7,341 nucleotides of DNA from Nitrospira defluvii (GCA_016199015.1 JACQHN010000517.1:1-7341), one strand, 5' to 3'. Shown: positions 1 to 6,791, counted from the first letter of the stretch. The notes: generated from the sequence alone by a model not told the origin. A program made the numbers and translations.

Positions 1-53
1 GCCGCTGATGCTGAGCGTTACGCCGCACATGTGATACCGCTTTCGAATAAGGG

Positions 54-77
54 TGGGGTCATTGCTTGACGTTGCAC
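54..77 (+). repeat. Left terminal inverted repeat of the RAYT-like remnant
   Basis: This 24-base arm begins TGGGGTCATTGCTTGAC and ends GTTGCAC. It matches the reverse complement of 245-268 at 23 of 24 positions, the single difference being G/T near its inner end. The match does not extend outside the arms. Confidence 0.8.
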
Positions 78-219
78 TGCGCCATCGCTGCGGCAGAATG
101 TCCTGCCCGAGCCCTGTCGAGAAATCCATCCGGTCGGTCTCATCGTCTGCTGGTCGTTGCCGCGAGCGGTGCAGCGGGAGAGTGCGCCCGGGTATTCCAC
201 GCGTAAGGTGGCGAGCCAT
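78..219 (-). pseudogene. REP-associated tyrosine transposase (RAYT), decayed N-terminal fragment
   Basis: On the minus strand the peptide LRVEYPGALSRCTARGND matches the hallmark start of RAYT / Y1_Tnp transposases, which usually open MARPLRIEYPGALYHVTARGN. The reading frame is broken at least twice. The ATG at 217-219 opens MAR in one frame, and one extra base in the next few codons moves the PLRVEYPGAL continuation into another frame. After TARGNDQQT, a stretch reading roughly DRPDGFLDRA, resembling the usual RDDRDR..FL segment, appears in yet another frame. The HUH motif and the catalytic tyrosine lie in the missing part, so no active enzyme can be made. It sits between the terminal inverted repeats, in the usual position for a RAYT gene. 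Assignment to RAYT is fairly sure; the exact break points are estimates. Confidence 0.72.
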
Positions 220-244
220 GAACGCGGAGCCTCGGGGGAGGGAG

Positions 245-268
245 GTGCAAAGTCAAGCAATGACCCCA
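245..268 (-). repeat. Right terminal inverted repeat of the RAYT-like remnant
   Basis: This arm is the inverted partner of 54-77. Read on the minus strand it gives TGGGGTCATTGCTTGAC followed by TTTGCAC. It lies about 25 bases upstream of the ATG of the decayed transposase. Confidence 0.8.
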
Positions 269-541
269 TCACGGTGCCCGTCCGAAACCCGCATCAAATC
301 ACGTGGGCTTCCACCCGGTCTCGGCTATCTTGGACAGCAGTGGTCTTGGAAGGGAATTGTCTCTGTGCCGGAGAGTTTTTTCAGGCTGGAGACTACCATC
401 GGGCGGAAGCTCAGAGCGTGCATCCCGTCACCTCAAGTGAACAGGGCTGCTTGGCACTAGTCATGACCTCGTCACACAACGAACCGGTCGAGTAATTTCC
501 AACGAGCCTGTCCCTCGTTCCCACCTGGAAAAGATTGCTCG
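269..541. other. Gene-free stretch downstream of the DUF2784 gene
   Basis: Together with the mobile-element remnant this makes a 541-base left end without an intact gene. Open frames on either strand show no recognisable protein family. A short inverted repeat, AACGAG at 501-506 against CTCGTT at 514-519, lies just past the end of the DUF2784 gene but has no T-run, so I do not call it a terminator. I see no tRNA, CRISPR array or further repeat here. Confidence 0.5.
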
Positions 542-916
542 TCACGCTCGACCGCTCACCATGTTCCGCCGCCATAACCAGCCGTACAGGACGAGATTCA
601 CGCTCAAGACGACCATTCCAAGAATGAGTTGGAGATCGCGTGTGAGGTGCGCAGGGTAGAGCAGGGGCAGGATGTAGTGGGCAATGAAGTCGGTGTCATA
701 TGCCGACCTGCCTGCGCGGATCCGCAAGAACTGTTCGAGCGGTGTGAGCGGACAGATCCAGCCGGTGAATTCGATGATGGCACCCCAGATTGCTGCCGGT
801 GCGTGCAGCCAGGCCATGCGCGGCCATTTCAAGACCAACAGGCCACCCGCCACGACAAAGGCCACGAAGCCTAAGTGAAGCAGCACCACGAGATCGGCGA
901 GTAGATAATAGAGCAA
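542..916 (-). CDS. DUF2784 family small integral membrane protein
   Basis: This 124-residue hydrophobic protein matches the layout of the DUF2784 family, whose members are usually about 120-130 residues and have unknown function. It shows an N-terminal membrane segment at about 5-29 and a second hydrophobic stretch at about 38-53, beginning LHAPAAIWGAIIE and leading into the family-typical GWICPLTPLE. A last membrane segment lies at about 95-115, followed by the positive YGWLWRR. The start is TTG, since no in-frame ATG lies between it and the preceding stop; AAGAA a few bases upstream is a weak ribosome site. It begins 22 bases after the nucleotidyltransferase stop, so it may be co-transcribed with the STAND and nucleotidyltransferase genes. 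DUF2784 genes are widespread outside defence loci, so a shared function is unproven. Confidence 0.85.
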   Translation of the reverse strand: MLYYLLADLVVLLHLGFVAFVVAGGLLVLKWPRMAWLHAPAAIWGAIIEFTGWICPLTPLEQFLRIRAGRSAYDTDFIAHYILPLLYPAHLTRDLQLILGMVVLSVNLVLYGWLWRRNMVSGRA

Positions 917-938
917 ATCGTTCTTAGGGCGACGTAGC

Positions 939-1643
939 CTATTTCCGGTCTGGACGAAAGCGTTGCGAAATTTCGGTGGCGAGAGGAAAGAGAAATTTGT
1001 AAAGCTCTTCAGCCGAGACAGGTTTGATGAGTCTCGGTTCGAGCTCGCGCATCAGTTGAAGATTCTGAACACTTAGCAGATTGGCTGCAAATAATAGAAC
1101 ACCATCTTCGGTATCTAATAACGCTTCTTTTTCCCGTGCACGGCTTATCAGAAAGTCGAGCGTGAAATGCGAGTTCTTCAGGATGAAATATAAGTCATAA
1201 AAATCCTTTGGTTCCGAAGGCTGACGACTCAGAATCGCACAAATTTTATTGGTCGCGATATCTTCGAAGGAATCGACAACGATTCCCGCACGAATTAAGA
1301 ACTTTGCCATCTGTGCTGGCACGTCTCGAGCGAACTCGATCTTGAGCTCCTCTTGACCGCTGTTTTCTTTCCTGACAAAGAATTTCAGGTAGTCTCCCGA
1401 CACAGTCTTGGAGGAAATCGTAAGCCCAAATGAAGGGATCAGATCGAGGAAGTGTCTGAAGTCTTGATCAAGCTGATCCTGTTTCCTTGTAAAGAAATCC
1501 AAGTCATCTGAATATCTGTGGTGAAGATAGAACTCCGCAAGCGCGGTCCCGCCCGTCAAATAATAGCCACGCTGTCCAAGATCGTTCTGGAAAAAAGAGG
1601 TCAACACATGGTGCTGAAGGGGTGTGAGGATGTTATCCGGCAT
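939..1643 (-). CDS. AbiEii/AbiGii-family nucleotidyltransferase, no AbiEi partner
   Basis: This 234-residue protein of the DNA polymerase-beta-like AbiEii (DUF1814) fold has every core motif. They are GG at 31-32 within LTGGTALA; the metal-binding DLD (Asp47, Asp49) preceded by HHRYS; a further acid at about Glu103 in LKIEF; and the C-terminal signature with Lys133, Arg140, Asp147 and Asp150 (KDFYDLYFIL). Family members such as AbiEii and the MenT toxins transfer nucleotides, in the best studied case to tRNA, and stop growth. It is shorter than classic AbiEii (about 300 residues). The usual upstream winged-helix antitoxin AbiEi is absent; instead the ATG lies inside the last 11 bases of the 1309-residue STAND gene, which suggests translational coupling. 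The ribosome site is weak (GGA). Catalytic competence is inferred from motifs, and the substrate is unknown. It could be a toxin, a defence effector, or a modifying or priming enzyme for its neighbour. Confidence 0.88.
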   Translation of the reverse strand: MPDNILTPLQHHVLTSFFQNDLGQRGYYLTGGTALAEFYLHHRYSDDLDFFTRKQDQLDQDFRHFLDLIPSFGLTISSKTVSGDYLKFFVRKENSGQEELKIEFARDVPAQMAKFLIRAGIVVDSFEDIATNKICAILSRQPSEPKDFYDLYFILKNSHFTLDFLISRAREKEALLDTEDGVLLFAANLLSVQNLQLMRELEPRLIKPVSAEELYKFLFPLATEISQRFRPDRK

Positions 1644-4600
1644 GTTTCCAGGTCGGTAGGAGTCGTTCGATCATTGTTCGCCTGGGCTCTGGCAGCGTGA
1701 GGTAGGGGAGGGCTTCTTCGATTTCTTTGACCGTCAGCAGCTTCCTCACGTCCGACCATTGGGCGTATTTGAGAATTCTCCCGATGGCCCATCTTTTTTG
1801 ATCGACATCGTCTCCATGGATGTACCGTTTCAAGTCGTTGACCTCACGATCGTATTCCCACACCAAATGAGTCGTGACTTCGGAACCAAGTGCTTCGGCT
1901 GCGTCACGAAGCCATGCACGGGCCTCGGTCGGCGTGGAAGGATCCACCAACCATTTTTGAATCTCCTGCTTTCGCGCTTCATAGAAGCCGGATCCAGGGC
2001 CTTCGATCATAGTTCCCCTATCCATCGCTGCCGATGTGAGAGCATCTTGAAGCGCAGGATCGTGCGGGAACTTCTTGAGAAAGGCAAACGCCAGATTCCA
2101 GAAGTTCGGCTTATTGCCGACCAGCCATCGCGCAGCAATGCGAGCATGCGCGCTCTCGCTCTCGACGGCCTTGAGCAAATCATCAGCATCCTGGTTCTGG
2201 TCCAGCAAATCCTTCAGTCGCCAAGAGAGAACTTCTTGAGTTGTGTCGTTTGCGCAGGAGGCTTCAAGTAAGACATGGAACAAGCGAGGACGATCGTTCG
2301 TTCGTAGCGCTTTCCACCATTGTTCTCCTCCGTCCATATCCAGCGGTTCCCACTCTAACGAACCAGCTGCAGGGGCGGTGAGGAGTTGATGAAACTTCTC
2401 AAAGCCTAAGCCCGGATTGGCATTAGTCAACTTGGCAGCGAGTTTATCAAAGTGCCAACCTTCTGCAGAACGGGTTGTTCTCTTCGATGGGCCATGATCA
2501 ATACAGCGCCACGCAATGTCACTCAACTCATCGTCGAAAGGTTTCTGGTGATACATCCAGCTTCCGAGCAATTTGACTGCGGCAGAGGCGCATTCAAAAT
2601 TGGTCCCGGCGATGATTTGGAGTATCTCTTTGAATTCTTGTAAGTCCAAGCGATCGATCCATCGGCCAAGTATTGCGGCGGTATATTCGGGGTCTTCTGG
2701 CGCGACGCGCTTAATCCGTTTGAGCCCGCGTGGTGTCGGGTCCAGCCAGCTCGTCGTTTCCAGGAGAGAAGCAGCAGAGACTGTGTGTAACTCGGCGAGC
2801 TGGTCCAGCCGACTTTCAGCTCCTTCGAGGTCACGCTTAGCCCAGCCGGCAAAGTAAGGAGCAAAAGCTCTGCTTCCAAGGGCATTCTTACCCAGGGTCT
2901 CAAGAGCTTTTCGAAAATGAAAGGTTTGATCCTCCTGGCCGAGGGCATAGAAAAATATTCGAGCCTCTTTTGCAGAAGCGGTTAACAGCCAATGCATTAA
3001 GTCGGATGTAAGAATTTTGGGAGATTGCACGGCCTCCTTTGCGAGAAGAGATAGCTGCTCCTCCGCCTGTTTCCAGTCATCCGATACGCGATAATGTCCT
3101 CCGCCGGCCCAGAGTTTGAGTCTGATTGAAAATCCAGCTCGATCCAACGAAGCTTGCCATTCAGTTAGCTTTGAAATGAACTCGGCGTACTCCGTTTTTC
3201 TAGCCTCAGGGAAATTGGGCTTGGCCATCTGCTCGGCACAGAAGTCTCGAACTCGTCCCATGCTGTCGGATAGGTGTGACACATCCAGTCCTTTACGTTC
3301 AGCCAGCGCCCAGTCGGTCAGCAGCTTAAAGTATTGTCTGCTTTCCGCAGTCAGTCCCTGGAAAGCCAGCTCGGCGATTGATTTTGGCAGCACGTCCAGC
3401 GCAACGTGAGAAACTTTGCCTTGATCCTCAGCGAGCGATACCAGTATCTCCGCAAGACTTCGGAGATAGTTGAAAACATTGCTCCAGGTGAGGGGGGGGC
3501 GAGTGTCTAAAGGCGAGGGGCCTACACTGTGTCGAAGGCGGATGGAAGCGCGACTCTTGAGACCGCCTTCGATTGTTTTGATCGCAAGCAGTTTTGTTTC
3601 AGTTGTAGGGGTCGATGAAAGCCGCTCCTTGATCAACGCTACTCTCTCATCGAGAGGTAGCGGCATTTGAGAATGGTGCGGATGAAAACTTTCTTGCAGC
3701 ACACCTGTGGCGTTGTTTCCCCATGTCTCATTTTCGGCCTCCGCCAGGAGCCAGATAAGGCGAAGGGCATCCTTGCTGGTGTTGGCGCGGAAAAGGAGCT
3801 GTTCGAGGGCCCACATCAGTTCCCTGCGAGAGTCTCCGGAAATAGTCAGCCGAGTTTCTATGGGGCTGGTGAGCAAGCGGGCTTCGAGGACATGCAACAC
3901 TTGCTGAGGAACGGTTCCAGCCACAAGCCTGAGCAAGTGAGTCCGCTTGAGAATACGATCGACTGTGCCAAGGGGTCCGTCTGGAGCAAATAACTCATCC
4001 CAGAATTGCTCGGCTTCAGGGCCTTTGACCTGTGCGAGCCGCTTGATGAATCTAATCTGCCCCGCCTCGTCTAACCTTGCGAATAAGGCAAACAACTCAT
4101 TCCTACGGCCCAGGACGAGTTGTTCGACGAGATGGTTTGCCAGAAGCGGGAGGGAGATCTCGACAAAATAGCCGACCCGTCTTGCCAGACCAGTCTTTTC
4201 TAATTCCGGCAGGTGAGCGAGCATCTGGTGAGCCGATCGATCATCACCGAAAATCTTACAGATGGTCTGAATTTCGGCTTCATGGGGGCCGAAAGTCCCA
4301 ACGTGCGTCAACACAGAAAACAGACGGGCTGATTGTAACGCTGCTTCTCCTAGTTCCTGAGCGATTCGACGCTCGAACTCTTTCCCTGCTGCTGTACTGA
4401 AGACCGTATGGTCTTGGCGGAGGCCGCTACCGATGCTGGCTGCAGCCAGGATGATGCCGGGTACTCCCCCGGCCTGGCTGAGAATCCAGTCTTGAATCCC
4501 GTAATCAAAAACCTGCCCTGTTGCCTGGAGAAGTTTCCTGGCGGCTTCATCGTTCAACGGAGAAAGCTCAAGCGACCCAATACGGTCGTCAAATCCATAG

Positions 4601-5562
4601 CTCAAATCCGACGCCTCGGCGGCTGTTGGAAGTGTGATAAGCAACTTCAGTCCAGACACTGATAAAGCCTCACCGATAAGAGTCTGAAGGGTATCGAGTT
4701 CCGGGTCTTCGACGATACAGATGATTTCTGAGCGGTTCGTGCATAGGTTGCGATAATCTGTCAAACTAGTTGAGCGCGGGTCTAACGCAACGGCTGTGTC
4801 ATAAGGCTTGTGTTTGGTTGCTTCGAGCGCGAGACGGCTTTTCCCCATATCATGGGGACCGCTTACCACGATCGCTTGAATATGAGAGGCATCGACAAGA
4901 GCCCTTAAACGGTCCACTTCAGATTCCCTGCCGACAAGTTCCACGTGAGAACCAAATCGCTTCTTGCTACGATGGGAACTATAAGCGTCTTCCCAAGTTT
5001 GAAACGCCATTGGAGTGAAAAACGAGGCCCGAAGATGCGGGTGATCATTCAGTAAGGCAGCGAGTTCTTCGGCTCCAATCACTTCGACGTGGGTCTGTGC
5101 ATTTTCGTCATCATTTGCCCTGATGCTTTTTTTGAGAGAGGCCGTCTCGTTTGGGGTGAGATGAATGTTGACGAAGAGAATGTACTGGTCGGGTATCTTT
5201 CCGAAATTCTTCGCTACTTCCTTAATTGCTCCGTTGAGCGAGGATCGGAGATTGGAAATTATAGGTTGACGCTTACGGGCGAAGACGTCTCGTTGTTTGT
5301 ACTGGAAAACGTTCCATCCCGGCCCAAGAATTGGTGTGGGAATACGTCCGTTCCCATGAAGGATTTCCACAGTCCATTCCGCATCTACTCCACCATCCTT
5401 CACGTTGATGCGGCTTGTGAATGAGGGGAATGTTTGAAATGCTCGCCCCGACGCTGCCCAAGCCATGGTATTACACAGCGTAGCAAACCGTTCAGGCGGC
5501 CAAGTACTGGTTACCTGTTCGAGCTCGTCAGCACTGATAGGCTGTCCGATTAGTAAAGACAT
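1633..5562 (-). CDS. PD-(D/E)xK nuclease-STAND NTPase, candidate antiphage sensor
   Basis: This intact 1309-residue cytoplasmic protein has no signal peptide or membrane segment. Residues about 20-190 look like a restriction-endonuclease fold of the Mrr / Cap4 kind: DGGVDAEW (Asp56, Asp60) is followed by FQYKQRD (Gln87, Lys89), giving the D...QxK active site, and the domain ends VEVIGAEELAAL at about 159-170. The ATPase begins with the VELVGRE box (about 207-213). Walker A is GPHDMGKS (235-242), the probable Walker B is IICIVED (280-286), and GGVPGII (365-371) resembles the GxP motif of STAND ATPases. The arginine often found after the sensor strand is not evident in LLITLPT. A winged helix probably spans about 420-480. 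The remaining roughly 800 residues are predominantly helical, with a distinctive WGNNATG at 614-620, and resemble a solenoid sensor. Avs and related STAND defence proteins share the order nuclease, NTPase, repeats. ATG at 5562 has no clear Shine-Dalgarno. The exact subfamily is not recognised; phage sensing is inferred. Confidence 0.85.
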   Translation of the reverse strand: MSLLIGQPISADELEQVTSTWPPERFATLCNTMAWAASGRAFQTFPSFTSRINVKDGGVDAEWTVEILHGNGRIPTPILGPGWNVFQYKQRDVFARKRQPIISNLRSSLNGAIKEVAKNFGKIPDQYILFVNIHLTPNETASLKKSIRANDDENAQTHVEVIGAEELAALLNDHPHLRASFFTPMAFQTWEDAYSSHRSKKRFGSHVELVGRESEVDRLRALVDASHIQAIVVSGPHDMGKSRLALEATKHKPYDTAVALDPRSTSLTDYRNLCTNRSEIICIVEDPELDTLQTLIGEALSVSGLKLLITLPTAAEASDLSYGFDDRIGSLELSPLNDEAARKLLQATGQVFDYGIQDWILSQAGGVPGIILAAASIGSGLRQDHTVFSTAAGKEFERRIAQELGEAALQSARLFSVLTHVGTFGPHEAEIQTICKIFGDDRSAHQMLAHLPELEKTGLARRVGYFVEISLPLLANHLVEQLVLGRRNELFALFARLDEAGQIRFIKRLAQVKGPEAEQFWDELFAPDGPLGTVDRILKRTHLLRLVAGTVPQQVLHVLEARLLTSPIETRLTISGDSRRELMWALEQLLFRANTSKDALRLIWLLAEAENETWGNNATGVLQESFHPHHSQMPLPLDERVALIKERLSSTPTTETKLLAIKTIEGGLKSRASIRLRHSVGPSPLDTRPPLTWSNVFNYLRSLAEILVSLAEDQGKVSHVALDVLPKSIAELAFQGLTAESRQYFKLLTDWALAERKGLDVSHLSDSMGRVRDFCAEQMAKPNFPEARKTEYAEFISKLTEWQASLDRAGFSIRLKLWAGGGHYRVSDDWKQAEEQLSLLAKEAVQSPKILTSDLMHWLLTASAKEARIFFYALGQEDQTFHFRKALETLGKNALGSRAFAPYFAGWAKRDLEGAESRLDQLAELHTVSAASLLETTSWLDPTPRGLKRIKRVAPEDPEYTAAILGRWIDRLDLQEFKEILQIIAGTNFECASAAVKLLGSWMYHQKPFDDELSDIAWRCIDHGPSKRTTRSAEGWHFDKLAAKLTNANPGLGFEKFHQLLTAPAAGSLEWEPLDMDGGEQWWKALRTNDRPRLFHVLLEASCANDTTQEVLSWRLKDLLDQNQDADDLLKAVESESAHARIAARWLVGNKPNFWNLAFAFLKKFPHDPALQDALTSAAMDRGTMIEGPGSGFYEARKQEIQKWLVDPSTPTEARAWLRDAAEALGSEVTTHLVWEYDREVNDLKRYIHGDDVDQKRWAIGRILKYAQWSDVRKLLTVKEIEEALPYLTLPEPRRTMIERLLPTWKHAG
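3492..3499 (-). repeat. Eight-base C tract inside the STAND gene
   Basis: The coding strand has eight consecutive C bases across the codons for Arg688-Pro689-Pro690. The frame is open through it in this sequence. Gain or loss of one base would shift the frame in the middle of the helical region. Whether it varies in a population cannot be seen from one sequence. Confidence 0.6.
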
Positions 5563-5569
5563 GTGTTGA

Positions 5570-5599
5570 ACGATCGTCGCTGGGTTCCCACGATCGTCG
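5570..5599 (-). promoter_or_regulatory. Twin palindromic operator-like repeats and leader hairpin
   Basis: Two identical 10-mers, CGACGATCGT on the minus strand (5570-5579 and 5590-5599), are spaced exactly 20 bases start to start, about two helical turns. Each contains the perfect 8-base palindrome ACGATCGT. TGGG-AA-CCCA between them allows the RNA to fold into one hairpin, with the outer palindromes pairing around it. The site lies between the TATAAT box and the ATG of the STAND gene, overlapping the expected transcription start. It could bind a dimeric repressor or form a translation-limiting RNA hairpin. No candidate regulator gene is seen in the window. Confidence 0.45.
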
Positions 5600-5603
5600 G
5601 AGG

Positions 5604-5632
5604 ATTATAACGCTTTTGCGAAGTTTTGTGGC
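5604..5632 (-). promoter_or_regulatory. Probable sigma-70-type promoter of the STAND operon
   Basis: On the minus strand an exact TATAAT (5604-5609) is preceded at a 17-base spacing by GCCACA (5627-5632), which matches TTGACA at only three of six positions. Transcription would start near 5597 and give a leader of about 35 bases containing the twin palindromes. The position upstream of the long gene and the exact -10 box support it; the poor -35 suggests weak or activator-dependent expression. Confidence 0.45.
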
Positions 5633-5739
5633 TATTTGGAGAGCGCGTGCGAGGCTTAATCCCCAAATTGATGATGAAGTTAAAATTCCTGAGGGGGTAC
5701 CGACCACATGCGGGTTGAGAGATCGATGCTATCAGGTGC

Positions 5740-6312
5740 TCAGAACAGGCGAGGCGAGGTGTCCTGGTCCGTCGGCGCGGGGTAGAGCAGACGGTCGCCC
5801 TGCAGGACGGCGAAAGCCGTCAGGTGATGGATCTTCACCTGGCCTGGGCCCATGATGTGCACGACTTGCCAGCCTCGCATCACGAGGGCATCGGCGATCA
5901 ATGACCGATGGCAACGCCAGGGGACCGCTTCCGCACACATGATGGCCGTTCGCAGGTGTGTGTTATACGCCATAAGCTCTTCGATGGCTCCCTGAAATTC
6001 TTCCGTCTGCATGTAGTCCGCATAGCCGCGAAAGCTGGCATTCTTCCAACCGTTGTTATGAGAGTCCGGGCGAGCCGTTCGCCGACCACCCAACGCCGGC
6101 ATGTGTTGATAAGCAAGTCCTGCCTCGGTGAGACTTTTCGCCAGCGCGTCGGAGTGAAAGTGTGGGTAGCGCCGCGATCCCGGGTAACGACGCACGTCGA
6201 CGAGCCGTGAGATCTCATGTGCGGTCAACAACGCGAGGAACTCTTCGCTGGAACGGGTCGAGTGGCCGATGGTCCAGAGCATCGGCGGAGTTGTGAGTGG
6301 CTGCAGGCTCAT
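5740..6312 (-). CDS. DUF488 domain-containing protein
   Basis: This 190-residue soluble protein has the full set of DUF488 motifs: TIGHST at 14-19, DVRRYPGSRRYPHF at 39-52, LGG at 74-76, FRGYADYM at 94-101, and the cysteine-containing CAEAVPWRCHRSLIAD at 126-141 with Cys126 and Cys134. DUF488 proteins are widespread and have no firmly established biochemical role; the conserved Cys/His/Arg set suggests an enzyme or a metal- or nucleic-acid-related function. The ATG at 6312 is preceded by GGGA as a weak ribosome site. An alternative ATG at residue 11, just before LWTIGHS, is also credible because many homologues begin there. It lies 21 bases after the TfoX-like gene and is probably its operon partner. 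It ends about 108 bases upstream of the STAND promoter region and is probably not part of that module. Confidence 0.9.
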   Translation of the reverse strand: MSLQPLTTPPMLWTIGHSTRSSEEFLALLTAHEISRLVDVRRYPGSRRYPHFHSDALAKSLTEAGLAYQHMPALGGRRTARPDSHNNGWKNASFRGYADYMQTEEFQGAIEELMAYNTHLRTAIMCAEAVPWRCHRSLIADALVMRGWQVVHIMGPGQVKIHHLTAFAVLQGDRLLYPAPTDQDTSPRLF

Positions 6313-6333
6313 GGTGCGGTCCCATACAAAGAA

Positions 6334-6729
6334 TTACGTTTCTGTTCCTGCAATCACGGACAGGTCCCCATAGCCGAGGCTAGCGGGGAGCGGTGCGCTG
6401 AAGGGGAGCACAAGCTGGGCGCTTGGCGGGACTGCGGCATGTTGAGCCCAGGCCGCCAGATCCCTCGGATCTTCGAGAATGTCCACCGGCACTTCGTAAT
6501 ATCGTTTGAGGGTTTGCCGGGCGCTGGGGCGGAAGGGTTGCATGCCGCGTGATCGATACATTGGTTGCGTCATGTCGTTGGTTTTGAAAAAGAGCCGGCC
6601 TTTATGGATGATGCCGAAGAAGCTCGCCCGGTGGTAGAGGCCATAGCCGCCAAACATGGCTTTGCCCGTGAGGTCGGGCATCGCGCCGAGTTGGTCCAAG
6701 ACAAAGTCCTTGAAGCTGTCGTTTCGCAT
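6334..6729 (-). CDS. TfoX/Sxy N-terminal domain protein
   Basis: This 131-residue protein carries the TfoX_N domain. It starts MRNDSFKDFVLDQL and continues through MFGGYGLY (25-32), FFGIIHKGRLFFKT (about 37-50), and RGMQPF and LKRYYEVP further on. The frame is open for 49 more codons upstream, but that extension is arginine-rich and unlike the family, while homologues begin at MRNDSF. The start at 6729 was therefore chosen; AAGGGGG lies about 12 bases ahead of it. Full-length TfoX/Sxy proteins of gamma-proteobacteria regulate natural competence through CRP. Single-domain versions like this one are common in many phyla and their role is unknown, so a competence role should not be assumed. The last 30 or so residues (after AAWAQHA) are a proline- and leucine-rich tail not typical of the family. 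It is followed after 21 bases by the DUF488 gene. Confidence 0.87.
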   Translation of the reverse strand: MRNDSFKDFVLDQLGAMPDLTGKAMFGGYGLYHRASFFGIIHKGRLFFKTNDMTQPMYRSRGMQPFRPSARQTLKRYYEVPVDILEDPRDLAAWAQHAAVPPSAQLVLPFSAPLPASLGYGDLSVIAGTET

Positions 6730-6791
6730 GCGCCTGCTCGACCCCCTTCGATGCTCCTGCCGTACCCGCCGATCAGGCGAAGTTGGTCCCT

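Larger units (their letters stand above)
54..268 (-). mobile_element. Remnant of a REP/RAYT-type mobile element with terminal inverted repeats
   Basis: This 215-bp unit is bounded by two 24-base arms, at 54-77 and 245-268, that are reverse complements of each other except for one base. Between them, on the minus strand, lies the decayed start of a REP-associated tyrosine transposase (RAYT) gene. Each arm has a small internal dyad, GTCA-5 bases-TGAC, able to form a short hairpin; RAYT enzymes of the IS200/IS605-related Y1 group recognise hairpin sites. The unit is far shorter than a full RAYT element (roughly 0.6-1 kb), so most of the transposase is gone and only the ends and the start of the gene remain. 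The arms and the coding similarity are seen directly. Internal deletion as the origin is inferred. Confidence 0.7.

Noticed and set aside
1..69. Possible tail of a plus-strand gene ending at the TGA in the left inverted repeat
   Set aside because: Only 22 codons are visible with no family signal; an open frame of that length is expected by chance.
53..495. Open frames on the plus strand across the left end
   Set aside because: Their products have no recognisable family, are rich in low-complexity residues, and run antisense through the transposase remnant and its inverted repeats.
501..519. AACGAG/CTCGTT hairpin downstream of the DUF2784 gene as a terminator
   Set aside because: The stem is only 6 bp with a 7-base loop and no T-run follows on the minus strand.
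2007..2948. Several minus-strand alternative frames inside the STAND gene
   Set aside because: They are frame shadows of the long coding sequence, lack domains, and would break the clearly continuous helical protein.
5127..5133. A7 run on the coding strand of the STAND gene as a programmed -1 frameshift site
   Set aside because: The phase relative to the codons does not fit the X XXY YYZ slippery pattern, and the zero frame continues for over 1100 codons.
5616..5855. Plus-strand open frame between the STAND promoter and the DUF488 gene
   Set aside because: Its second half is antisense to the DUF488 coding region and it shows no known domain; the first part overlaps the proposed promoter.
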